The notes below the pieces were generated by a model that saw nothing but the letters and a program-made list of their open reading frames with translations, was not told the origin of the DNA and did not search any database. A stretch of DNA of 44,479 bases from Actinomycetota bacterium (GTDB lineage Bacteria > Actinomycetota > Acidimicrobiia > Acidimicrobiales > Ilumatobacteraceae). The stretch covers positions 1 through 44,479 of the forward strand of contig JAUSLQ010000116.1 in NCBI GenBank assembly GCA_030645675.1. Direction: 5' to 3'. This document shows, piece after piece, positions 8,461 through 15,956 of this stretch; the stretch's first letter is position 1; each line of letters opens with the position of its first letter. Position numbers and translations under genes: made by a program.

Positions 8461-8838
8461 TCACCAGCCGGCGCCGGTGGCCTGGTACTCGGCAAGGCGT
8501 GCGGCGATCAGTTGCTGTAGCAGCGCCGTCGGCAGTTCCCTGTCGTACGGCAGCTTGATGAAGCCCTCACCCGCCTCGTAGCCGGCCCCCTCGACCGCAT
8601 CCCGCTGTGCGGCGAACTGGCGAGTGGGGAACCGCAGCGAGCAGTGCGCCTTGTACGACTGCAGCATCAGCAGCCGCACACCGTCCTGCACGAACGCCGG
8701 GTTGTTCCAGTGCAGGGCTTCCATTGCCTTCGGCAGCCCTTTGCGGCACAGTTCGCGCAGCGTCGTCATGTGTGCTGTAGCGGCTGCGGGGAGCTGGGCG
8801 TAGTAGTCGTCGAGGTCGGCGCGCTTGGGTGACGGCAT
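8461..8838 (-). CDS. DUF1801 / YdhG-like protein
   Basis: The 125-residue protein fits the YdhG-like DUF1801 family: an N-terminal YYAQLPAAATAHMTTLRELCRKGLP helix, the EALHWNNPAFVQDGV segment, and YEAGEGFIKLPYDRELPTALLQQLIAARL at the end. Family members are small, cytoplasmic alpha/beta proteins of unknown biochemical role. The start is supported by TACGCT (8845-8850) six bases before the ATG; an upstream in-frame extension is open but lacks any signal. The gene is monocistronic, with a strong hairpin from the preceding operon 87 bases upstream. Confidence 0.82.
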   Translation of the reverse strand: MPSPKRADLDDYYAQLPAAATAHMTTLRELCRKGLPKAMEALHWNNPAFVQDGVRLLMLQSYKAHCSLRFPTRQFAAQRDAVEGAGYEAGEGFIKLPYDRELPTALLQQLIAARLAEYQATGAGW

Positions 8839-8924
8839 GGCCACAGCGTAGGTCGATCGTGGGCGTCGTCGCTCGACATCGGTCTCACCGGCGACCCGCC
8901 ATGTGCGGCTCCCGCCAACGCGCG

Positions 8925-8958
8925 GAATGGGCCCGGCCGTCAACGGCCGGGCCCATTC
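8925..8958. terminator. Strong hairpin terminator of the ABC operon
   Basis: The 16-base arms GAATGGGCCCGGCCGT (8925-8940) and its exact complement (8943-8958) flank a two-base loop. The hairpin lies 18 bases past the stop of the minus-strand permease gene. No T-run follows. Confidence 0.8.
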
Positions 8959-8976
8959 GCAGGCGGGGTAGGGAGC

Positions 8977-9813
8977 TCAGTCGGCGTCGCGGCGGTACAG
9001 CAGCACAGTGCCGGCCAGCACTGCGACGCCTGTGAAACCGGCGAACAAGAACGCATCCTGGGTGCGGCTGAGGGCTGCGGCCAGGGTCTCGGTGGTGTCG
9101 CCGGCGGAGCGGATGGACAGCATGCCGTTGGCGGCGCTGAAGGGCAGGAAGCGGGAGAGGTTTGCCGGCGCCATGCTGCGCACCAGGTTCTCGACCACGA
9201 ACGCCCACACCAGCGCGGTCGACACGGCGGCCGAGCTGTGGCGGATGATCATGCCGACGCCCACTCCCATGACGGCGGCCAGCGAGGTCAGCACCAGGCC
9301 CCAGGCCGCAGCTGTGACCATGCCGTTGGTCTCACCCATCGGCATGCCGCTGGCGACGGCGCTGCCGAACCCGGCGACGATGCCGACGACGCCCATCGCC
9401 AGGCCGAAGCCGGAGGCGACGGTGGCCTTGGCGGCCACGCTGACCCAGCGGGCGGGCTGGGCGGCGATGGCGTTGGCGATGGTGCCGTGCTGCACCTCCG
9501 ACGTGTACATCAGGATCCCGGCGATGACAGCCATCACGGTGGTCAACCACGTGGAGGTCATGAAGCTGTTGGAAACCGTGAACGGCAGGTGTTCGTACGG
9601 GTCGGTCTTGACGAAGGTCGCCAGCACCCACGACATCACCAGGCCGGCAAGGATCGTGAAGCCGAAGATGGCGCGGTTCGAGCGCAGGGAGCGCAGCTTG
9701 ATCCACTCGCTGCGGATGGCGGCCGGGACCGCCGAGAAGTCGTGCTGACGGGTGCGGGAGACGATGCGGGCGGCGGGGCGAACAGCGGTGGGCGGGTACA
9801 GGGTGGTGGTCAT
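8977..9813 (-). CDS. ABC-2 type transporter permease
   Basis: The 278-residue protein has about six hydrophobic segments, beginning NRAIFGFTILAGLVMSWVLA, with further segments around VVGIVAGFGSAVASG, AAWGLVLTSLAAVMGVGVGMII and VSTALVWAFVVENL, ending AFLFAGFTGVAVLAGTVLLYRR. This is the layout of ABC-2 membrane subunits that export drugs, lipids or peptides. The N-terminal 40 residues are cytoplasmic. AAAGGA lies six bases before the ATG. It is the third gene after a small protein and the ATPase on the same strand, so it forms the transmembrane part of that exporter. Confidence 0.86.
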   Translation of the reverse strand: MTTTLYPPTAVRPAARIVSRTRQHDFSAVPAAIRSEWIKLRSLRSNRAIFGFTILAGLVMSWVLATFVKTDPYEHLPFTVSNSFMTSTWLTTVMAVIAGILMYTSEVQHGTIANAIAAQPARWVSVAAKATVASGFGLAMGVVGIVAGFGSAVASGMPMGETNGMVTAAAWGLVLTSLAAVMGVGVGMIIRHSSAAVSTALVWAFVVENLVRSMAPANLSRFLPFSAANGMLSIRSAGDTTETLAAALSRTQDAFLFAGFTGVAVLAGTVLLYRRDAD

Positions 9814-9854
9814 GGCGGGTCCTTTGGGTGAGTGGTGAGTCGTACGAAGTACTG

Positions 9855-9923
9855 GTGGTGAGGCGGTGAGGCGGTCAGACGGTGAGGTGAGGCGGTGAGG
9901 CGGCGGTGAGGCTGTCAGGCGGC
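9855..9923. repeat. GGTGAGGC tandem low-complexity repeat
   Basis: Six or more imperfect copies of GGTGAGGCG fill most of the gap between the ATPase and permease genes and run into the end of the ATPase frame. It separates the two genes by about 100 bases, unlike the tight overlaps elsewhere in this operon. Confidence 0.7.
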
Positions 9924-10811
9924 GGCGAACTCGGCGGTGGCACCGGTCATGTCGAGCAGGATCTCCTCCAGCGAGCGCGACACCTCGGTGATCTCGATCA
10001 CCTGGATGCGATGGTCGAAGGCCAGCTGCGAGACGGTGGCGAGGGTGGTTCCCGTGGCCGTCAGGCGCTCGCCTTCGACGGTGATGGTCACGTCGTGGCG
10101 GGTCAGCAGCCGGGCGAGCTCCGTGCTGTCGGGAGTGCGCACCACCACCCTGCTCTCGCCGCGGGCGAGCGTGGCGGCCACCGGCTCGGCGGCCAGCAAC
10201 CTGCCGCCGCCGACCACGACCAGGTCGTCGGCGAACATCTCCAGCTCGCCGATCAGGCGGCTGGACACGAACACCGTGCCACCAGCGGCAGCGAACTCGC
10301 TGAGCGAGTTGCGCAGCCAGCGGATGCCGTCGGGGTCCAGCCCGTTCGAGGGCTCGTCCAGCAGCAGCACGTCGGGCTCGCCCAGCAGGGCGCCTGCCAG
10401 GGCCAGGCGCTGGCGCATGCCCAGCGAGAAGCCGCCGGCGCGCTGATCGGCGGCGGTGTCGAGGCCGACCTCGTGCAGCACCTCTTCCACCCGGCGGGCG
10501 GGGATGCGGCTGAGCGCGGCCATCGCCTGCAGGTGGTCGCGGGCGGTGCGCCCAGGGTGCATCGCGCCGGCGTCGAGCACCGAGCCGACCACCCGTGTGG
10601 GGTGCTGCAACCGGGTGTAGCTGACGCCGTGGTAGCGCACGTCGCCGTGGTCGGGCCGGGTCAGCCCGACCATCATTCGCATGGTGGTGGACTTGCCGGC
10701 GCCGTTCGGGCCGACGAATCCGGTGACGCGGCCAGGGGCGACGTCGAAGGTCATGTCGTTGACGGCGACGCGGCTGCCGTAACGCTTGGTGAGGGCGGAC
10801 ACGGTGATCAT
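9915..10811 (-). CDS. ABC transporter ATP-binding protein
   Basis: The 298-residue ATPase carries Walker A GPNGAGKST (34-42), a signature-like FSLGMRQRLALA, and Walker B VLLLDEPSNGLDP. The sequence is of the type that energises ABC-2 exporters in actinobacteria. In the minus-strand direction it begins with ATG 10811-10809, which overlaps the preceding 91-residue ORF by four bases (ATGA), so translation is coupled. The C-terminal 90 residues after the ATPase domain (VVVRTPDSTELARLLTRHDVTITVEGERL onward) match the extension of drug/antibiotic-export ATPases. Substrate is not evident. Confidence 0.9.
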   Translation of the reverse strand: MITVSALTKRYGSRVAVNDMTFDVAPGRVTGFVGPNGAGKSTTMRMMVGLTRPDHGDVRYHGVSYTRLQHPTRVVGSVLDAGAMHPGRTARDHLQAMAALSRIPARRVEEVLHEVGLDTAADQRAGGFSLGMRQRLALAGALLGEPDVLLLDEPSNGLDPDGIRWLRNSLSEFAAAGGTVFVSSRLIGELEMFADDLVVVGGGRLLAAEPVAATLARGESRVVVRTPDSTELARLLTRHDVTITVEGERLTATGTTLATVSQLAFDHRIQVIEITEVSRSLEEILLDMTGATAEFAAA

Positions 10812-11083
10812 GGTTGGGTGCTCCGTTCGTGCAGGGTGTGGATGTGGCCGGGAAGCGAGAGCCCCACGGCAGGTCGGTCGACCGAGACGATCGAGATCAG
10901 CTCGACGTTCACCGACGTGAGGTGCGACACCACACCATGGAGGTGGGCTGAGTCGCGCACCACGCCGACGAGGCGGGTGTTGCCGTCGGAGTGGTCGAAG
11001 GTGAAGTCGTCGAGCAGCGGCCGCAGCAGCCGGGCGCTGGCCCTGCCCCTGATGACGATCTCGAAGGTGGTCGGTTCGGACAT
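10808..11083 (-). CDS. Small protein encoded ahead of the ABC exporter
   Basis: This 91-residue protein is not a family I can name. It has an alternating strand-helix pattern (TFEIVIRGRASARLLRPLL, TRLVGVVRD, LHGVVSHLTSVNVELISIVSV) that looks like a small ferredoxin-like/ACT-type fold. Its stop overlaps the ATPase start by four bases. The position suggests a regulator or accessory factor of the exporter. No -10 box with leaderless spacing is clear upstream; the divergent LuxR gene begins 104 bases away, so both may share the intergenic region. Confidence 0.68.
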   Translation of the reverse strand: MSEPTTFEIVIRGRASARLLRPLLDDFTFDHSDGNTRLVGVVRDSAHLHGVVSHLTSVNVELISIVSVDRPAVGLSLPGHIHTLHERSTQP

Positions 11084-11187
11084 GGCCCCACCGTCTCATC
11101 GGGTGGTACGACTGCGCCTCACCCCTGCCCTCATCTCACCCGGGTGATCCCACCACCAGGGTGGGCGGGGTGGCGTATGGTCCCGTC

Positions 11188-13389
11188 GTGACCAGCGACG
11201 CAGAGATCGGGATGGCGGCGACGAAGCTGCGGCCACCGGCGTTGCCCACCCGGCTGGTGGAGCGCAACCGGCTCGACCAGACGCTCGACGACGCCGTCGT
11301 GCGGCACGTGCCGTTGGTGTTGGCCAGCGCCCCCGCGGGGTCGGGGAAGTCGACGATGCTGGCCGCGTGGGCGGCGCGGCGGCCGGGGCAGGTGGCCTGG
11401 CTGCAGGTGGAGGACATCGACTCCGACCCCGCCCGCTTCTGGTCGTCGCTCGTCGCCGCGATCGCGCGCCATCGCCCGCGGGCCGGCGACCACCTGGCGC
11501 CGCTGGTCGTCGGCTCGGCGGGCGACGATCGCGTGATCGTGCCGGCGTTGGTGAACGAGCTGGTCGACGACGACCAGCGCCTGGTCGTGGTGATCGACGA
11601 CTACCACCTGATCAACGATGCCACCGTCCATCGCGGTGTCGAGCGGCTGATCGACCTGTGTCCTCCGCAACTGACGATCGTCGTCTCCACTCGTGTCGAT
11701 CCGCCCTTCCGGCTGGGCCGGATGCGCGTGCGGAACAGGGTCAGCGAGGTGCGTGCACACGATCTGCGTTTTGCCGCCGGCGAGGCAGCGGTGCTCCTCG
11801 GCCCCGCCGGCGAGACGATCACGGCCGGCTCGTTCGACGACCTCTGCGCGCGCACGGAAGGATGGGCCGCGGGCCTGGTGCTGGCCGGCCTCTCGCTGCA
11901 ACGGGCAGCCGAGCCCGACCAGTTCGTGCATGCGTTCAGAGGCGACGACCAGCTGGTGGTCAGCTACTTGGGCGACGAGCTGCTGGCCACGATGGAGCCC
12001 GAGGAGCGCAGGCGAATGTTGGAGACGTCGGTGCTCGACCGGTTCAACGGCCCTCTGGTCGATGCAGTCACCGCCTCGTCGGGCGGGTCGCAGTGGCTGC
12101 TCGAAGCGGCGGCCCGCAACCAGCTGATCGTGCGGCTGGACAGCGCCGGCGAGTGGTTCCGCTATCACCACCTGCTGCGCGACCTGCTGGCGTTGGAGGC
12201 CCTGCGCACCTTCCCCGATGAGCTGGCGGTGCTGCACGGGCGCGCTGCCGGATGGTTCTCGGCGCAGGGCGATCATGGCTCTGCAGTGGGGCACCGGCTG
12301 GCTGCCGGCGACATCGCCGGCGCGATGGCTCTGATGCTCTTCGTCGGCCCCGACCTGCTGGGCAACGGCCAGGTCCGCACGCTGCAACGGCTGCTCGATC
12401 AGATCGGTACTGCGGCCTCCGACGACGCGGTCTGCGCGCTGCTGTGGGGCTGGTGTGAGTATCTCCGTGGTCGCTACGTGGCGGCGCAGCACTGGCTCGA
12501 CAGGTCGCTGTCCCTCCTGCCACCGGAGATCGACCCGATCGTCGCCACGCCGTTGCGCATCAACGTGGCGCTCGGTCGAGGCGACGTGGCGACTGCGCTG
12601 GATGCGGCGCGGATGGTCACGGCGGCCGGCGAGCTGGCCACACGCCCTGCCGAGCTGGCGACGGCCGTCGGCGCGGCCTACGCCTGGGCGGGTCTGGCAA
12701 CCGATGCGCGCGAAGCCCTGGGTGTGGCGGTGGCCAGGGCGACGATCGAACGGCGCTTCACGGCTCACACCATGGCGTTGGTGTCGTTGGCCGTCAACGA
12801 GTTGGAGGCCGGCGACGTGTCCGCTGCGCACGCCGCGGCCGAGGCGGCTCTCTCGACCGCCCACTCCTTCGGCCTCGCCGGCTACCACGGCGTGGCGCCG
12901 GCACTGGCGGTCCGTGCCCGCACCGCGGCCGATGCCGCGCAGGCCGGCGCCGACGCTGCGGACGCGGTGGACCTTGCGCGCCGGGCAACCACCGACCTGG
13001 GTCGGGCGTTCGTGCTGACCACGGCCGGTGACACGCTGCTGGGTCTCGGTGATGATGCCGGCGCAGTGCTGCTGGGCGAGGCCCGCTCGATCATCGATCG
13101 TTGCGTCGACCCGGGCGTGGCCGGGCGAGCGCTGGCACGGGCCGAGTCGCGCCATCGCCTCGCCGCCACGCCGCCGGCACCCCGGACAGCGCTTGTCGAG
13201 CAGCTGACCGATCGAGAGCTCGGGGTGCTGCGCTACCTGCCCAGCCAGCTGTCGCTCCGCGAGATCGCTGCGGAGCTGTTCGTGTCGCTGAACACGGTGA
13301 AGACGCATTGCAGCGCCATCTACCGCAAGCTCGGCGTCACCGACCGCAAGGCGGCGGTGCAAGCAGCCCGCTCGATGAACCTCCTCTGA
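11188..13389 (+). CDS. MalT-like LuxR-family transcriptional regulator with STAND ATPase domain
   Basis: The 733-residue protein has the MalT layout: an N-terminal NTPase with Walker A ASAPAGSGKST near residue 50 and Walker B RLVVVIDDYH; a long helical TPR-like sensor region; and a C-terminal LuxR helix-turn-helix (LTDRELGVLRYLPSQLSLREIAAELFVSLNTVKTHCSAIYRKLGV). Such proteins bind DNA when ATP and an inducer are bound. The GTG start lies six bases after TATGGT (11176-11181), choosing it over upstream frames. It is divergent from the ABC exporter operon and is the obvious candidate for its activator. Confidence 0.92.
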   Translation: MTSDAEIGMAATKLRPPALPTRLVERNRLDQTLDDAVVRHVPLVLASAPAGSGKSTMLAAWAARRPGQVAWLQVEDIDSDPARFWSSLVAAIARHRPRAGDHLAPLVVGSAGDDRVIVPALVNELVDDDQRLVVVIDDYHLINDATVHRGVERLIDLCPPQLTIVVSTRVDPPFRLGRMRVRNRVSEVRAHDLRFAAGEAAVLLGPAGETITAGSFDDLCARTEGWAAGLVLAGLSLQRAAEPDQFVHAFRGDDQLVVSYLGDELLATMEPEERRRMLETSVLDRFNGPLVDAVTASSGGSQWLLEAAARNQLIVRLDSAGEWFRYHHLLRDLLALEALRTFPDELAVLHGRAAGWFSAQGDHGSAVGHRLAAGDIAGAMALMLFVGPDLLGNGQVRTLQRLLDQIGTAASDDAVCALLWGWCEYLRGRYVAAQHWLDRSLSLLPPEIDPIVATPLRINVALGRGDVATALDAARMVTAAGELATRPAELATAVGAAYAWAGLATDAREALGVAVARATIERRFTAHTMALVSLAVNELEAGDVSAAHAAAEAALSTAHSFGLAGYHGVAPALAVRARTAADAAQAGADAADAVDLARRATTDLGRAFVLTTAGDTLLGLGDDAGAVLLGEARSIIDRCVDPGVAGRALARAESRHRLAATPPAPRTALVEQLTDRELGVLRYLPSQLSLREIAAELFVSLNTVKTHCSAIYRKLGVTDRKAAVQAARSMNLL

Positions 13390-13420
13390 GGGCGAGGCGC
13401 GACTGGCCGGCGGGGTGCGG

Positions 13421-14476
13421 TCAGCGGGTCGGGTTGGTGATGGGCGCTGCCGCCGGCACCATGCGGTCGACGGTGACCTTGTCGTCGCTGACACCGGTGA
13501 TGGTGACCTTGCCACCGGCCAGCGTGCCCGTCAGGTCCACGGCGCTGGCCCCAGGGGCGGCGATCGCCGCCAGCTCGACGGTGAGCGAGTCGCCCTCCAC
13601 CCGGCCGCGCCCGACGAAGCCGACCTCACCGGTGGAGCGTGTCACCGTCACCACCAGATCGCCGTCGGCCCCGCGGCCCGCACCGTCGTCGGCCGTCGCC
13701 GGCCGGGTGAGCACGATCCACCGCACGAACGCGGCCCCGGTCGACTCGTTGACACCCATCAGGGTTGCGGCGATCGCCGGGGTCGTGGCCAGTTCAGCGA
13801 GATGCTTTCTCGTGGTCGGTGCCATCACGATGTGCTGACGCGCGCCACACGAGAACGCTCCGACTGCCTTGGCGGCGGGTGGCACCAGGTTCGCCTCGGC
13901 CGCCTTCACCTTCACCCGGCCGGCGACGTCGGCGACATCGATCGCCCGGATCGCGGTCCCGCGTACGGGGCGGCCCAGCACTTCGCCGTCAGCGCCCAGG
14001 CGGGCGGCGGTACCGTCGGCCTTGAACGCGGTCCCAGTGCGATGGGCGAGGAGCCGCGCAGCCGCGGCTGCCCGCCGCTGACCGGGTTCCCACTGTGCTC
14101 GACGGGACCCGTCGAGCAGGCGTTTGACGTCGTTCTTGGTTCCGGTTCGGGCCAGCGCCATGCTGGCCGCGCCGAGCACCTCTCCGTCGTCGCTGCTGTC
14201 GACTGCCGCCCGCAGCGCGCGGAGCGCTGCGGGGGTGGGCGCCGCCGCCAGAGCGGCCGCCGCCCCGGCCCGGACCTGGTTGTCGGCATGGCCGGCCAGG
14301 GCCTTGACGAGGCCGGAAGTGGCCTTCGCCCGGTCGGTGGGCTCGCGCGCACCCGCCGCGTAGTCCGCCAGCAATCCCAGTGCGGCGCCCGGCGTCAGGC
14401 TGGTGGGTTCGCCGGCCAGTGCGCGCAGCGCTCCGTCGACGGTGCGGTCCTTCGGGTCTCCGATGATCACGGACAT
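13421..14476 (-). CDS. HEAT-like repeat protein of unknown function
   Basis: The 351-residue protein begins with about 150 residues of helix pairs resembling HEAT/Armadillo repeats (VDGALRALAGEP, TSGLVKALAGHADNQVRAGAAAALAAAPTPAALRALRAAVDSSDD, GAASMALARTG). A middle region follows, then a C-terminal beta-rich part (DLVVTVTRSTGEVGFVGRGRVEGDSLTVEL; GGKVTITGVSDDKVTVDRMV). No signal peptide or membrane segment is seen. GAGGAG lies seven bases before the ATG. It is the last gene of the operon with the metzincin and the repeat protein, 65 bases after the protease. Confidence 0.7.
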   Translation of the reverse strand: MSVIIGDPKDRTVDGALRALAGEPTSLTPGAALGLLADYAAGAREPTDRAKATSGLVKALAGHADNQVRAGAAAALAAAPTPAALRALRAAVDSSDDGEVLGAASMALARTGTKNDVKRLLDGSRRAQWEPGQRRAAAAARLLAHRTGTAFKADGTAARLGADGEVLGRPVRGTAIRAIDVADVAGRVKVKAAEANLVPPAAKAVGAFSCGARQHIVMAPTTRKHLAELATTPAIAATLMGVNESTGAAFVRWIVLTRPATADDGAGRGADGDLVVTVTRSTGEVGFVGRGRVEGDSLTVELAAIAAPGASAVDLTGTLAGGKVTITGVSDDKVTVDRMVPAAAPITNPTR

Positions 14477-14490
14477 GTTCGTACTCCTCG

Positions 14491-14538
14491 TCTGTCGTGT
14501 CGTGTCGTCTGTCGTGTCGTCTGTCGTGTCGTGTCGTG
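14491..14538. repeat. TGTCG tandem repeat between protease and HEAT-like gene
   Basis: The gap contains nine or so copies of TGTCG/CGTCTG-type units on the plus strand (CGACA on the coding strand). It lies immediately upstream of the ribosome-binding site of the HEAT-like gene, so copy number could alter the spacing between cistrons. It is not a CRISPR array: units are about five bases and unspaced. Confidence 0.75.
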
Positions 14539-14541
14539 CGC

Positions 14542-15210
14542 TCAGCACGCGTTCTTCATCCGGCAGTGGTCGCGCATGTTGTTGGCCTCTGCGCTGCTGA
14601 TCTGGCCGCCGTTGGGAATCGTCGGGTTCATCAGCCGAGTCCCGTTGGTGATGTGGCTGAGACCGAGGTAGTGGCCCATCTCGTGGGCCGCGGCGAAGTC
14701 GGAGGCACCACCGCCCGCGTTCATCTCCACCACGCTGCCGTCCATGCCCTTCGCGTTCTTGTCGCACGGTCCGTCCACTCGAGACAGGCCGGCGGTACCC
14801 CCGATGTACATCCGGACGAAGAACACGTCGAGCGCGTCGTTGGGAACCGTCCACTCGTCGGTGAGGGTCTCTGCCTCGCCGTCGGAGTTGATGACGTCGC
14901 GTCCGTTCGCGTCGGCGGTCGAGACGACCCAGTGCATGACGCGGCCGATGCCCATCGCCACGCCTGCTCCGGCGTACAGCCGGCGAGTCGTGGCAATGGC
15001 GGAGTCGATCTCGACGAGATCGTCGAACGTGAACTGGTCGCTTCCCACGCGAATGCAGTTGACGTGGGTGTGCTTGGCCCCCAGCCGGTTGAGCTCGGTG
15101 CGCAGCGACACCGCCACCCGACGGGTGAGCTGCCCGAGCAGGTCGTGCCGGACCGACATCGCTGACGGTGCGACGCCGATGCACGATGCGCGCTGACGTA
15201 CGGCAACCAT
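14542..15210 (-). CDS. Metzincin-like zinc protease without signal peptide
   Basis: The 222-residue product contains HEMGHYLGLSH (176-186), the HExxHxxGxxH zinc motif with three His ligands and catalytic Glu177, followed by a possible Met-turn at Met194 (RLMNPT). Upstream segments (LGAKHTHVNCIRV, ALDVFFVRMY) resemble extracellular metzincin catalytic cores. A signal peptide is absent: the N-terminus is MVAVRQRASCIG. GGAGG lies nine bases before the ATG. Secretion by another route, or release by lysis, is therefore implied but unproven. It lies five bases after the repeat-protein gene and is probably co-transcribed. Confidence 0.75.
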   Translation of the reverse strand: MVAVRQRASCIGVAPSAMSVRHDLLGQLTRRVAVSLRTELNRLGAKHTHVNCIRVGSDQFTFDDLVEIDSAIATTRRLYAGAGVAMGIGRVMHWVVSTADANGRDVINSDGEAETLTDEWTVPNDALDVFFVRMYIGGTAGLSRVDGPCDKNAKGMDGSVVEMNAGGGASDFAAAHEMGHYLGLSHITNGTRLMNPTIPNGGQISSAEANNMRDHCRMKNAC

Positions 15211-15215
15211 GACGC

Positions 15216-15710
15216 TCAGCCTCCGAGCGCCGTGAGGCGCGTCTCGAGCGCCGCGATCCGGTTCTTCAACGTCACCAGCTCGCTGGCCACGTCGACGGTT
15301 CCGGCGCCGGCCCGGTTCGGGACCAGCAGCTGGCCGGGGACCGAGACGTTGCCGTTGATCGTCACGCCACCCGGATAGTCGTTGGCCCAGTTGAGCGTCA
15401 GCCCGTCGGTGAAGTCGTGCACCAGGGCACGGCGCCACGGCGAGTTGTTCCGGCGGCGGCCGGCGAAGTCGAGGACGAGATCGGCCTGCTTGCACGTCAG
15501 GCGGAAGCCTTCGATGGTCACCCCGTCCGGGTAGTCCGAGGCCCAGTTGAGCGTCAGCCCGTCGTTGAAGTTGTGCACGAACGCTCGCCGGTTGCCGCCC
15601 GTCGCTCGTCGCCGCGACGGCGCGTCGATCACGACGTCCACTGCGGTCGTCTTCAGGAAGTCTCCCTCGATGGTGGTGAGGTTGCCGTCGAGACGAATGT
15701 CGGAATCCAT
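15216..15710 (-). CDS. Duplicated-repeat protein with C-terminal coiled coil
   Basis: The 164-residue protein contains two copies of about 48 residues, each ending with a strongly similar core: RRAFVHNFNDGLTLNWASDY followed by PDGVTIEG, and RRALVHDFTDGLTLNWANDY followed by PGGVTING. A heptad-like tail (VASELVTLKNRIAALETRLTALGG) suggests a trimeric or dimeric coiled coil, as in fibre- or tail-like proteins. There is no signal peptide. A consensus AAGGAGG lies seven bases before ATG 15710, indicating high translation. It is the first gene of the operon with the metzincin and HEAT-like genes. Confidence 0.75.
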   Translation of the reverse strand: MDSDIRLDGNLTTIEGDFLKTTAVDVVIDAPSRRRATGGNRRAFVHNFNDGLTLNWASDYPDGVTIEGFRLTCKQADLVLDFAGRRRNNSPWRRALVHDFTDGLTLNWANDYPGGVTINGNVSVPGQLLVPNRAGAGTVDVASELVTLKNRIAALETRLTALGG

Positions 15711-15956
15711 TGTTCTGCCTCCTTGGGGTGGCCCGGCCAATGAGGTCGTGCAGCCGGTTCTGAACAAGAAAGAGTCCGGCAACCCCGCAGAGATACGACG
15801 TCGTCCGGGAGGAAGCAAATGGCAACTGCCATATGAGGAAGCCATGGATTGAGCCCGGCGGGCCCGCGCCCAGGCTGTCGATTCTGGTCTACGGTGCGTC
15901 GCACGCCGGTGGTTCCACGACCTGCACGACTCCGCCGGCCAGGGAGAGGTTGCGTG

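Noticed and set aside
14491-14538. Possible CRISPR-like array
   Set aside because: Units of about five bases with no spacers and no cas genes; simple tandem repeat only.
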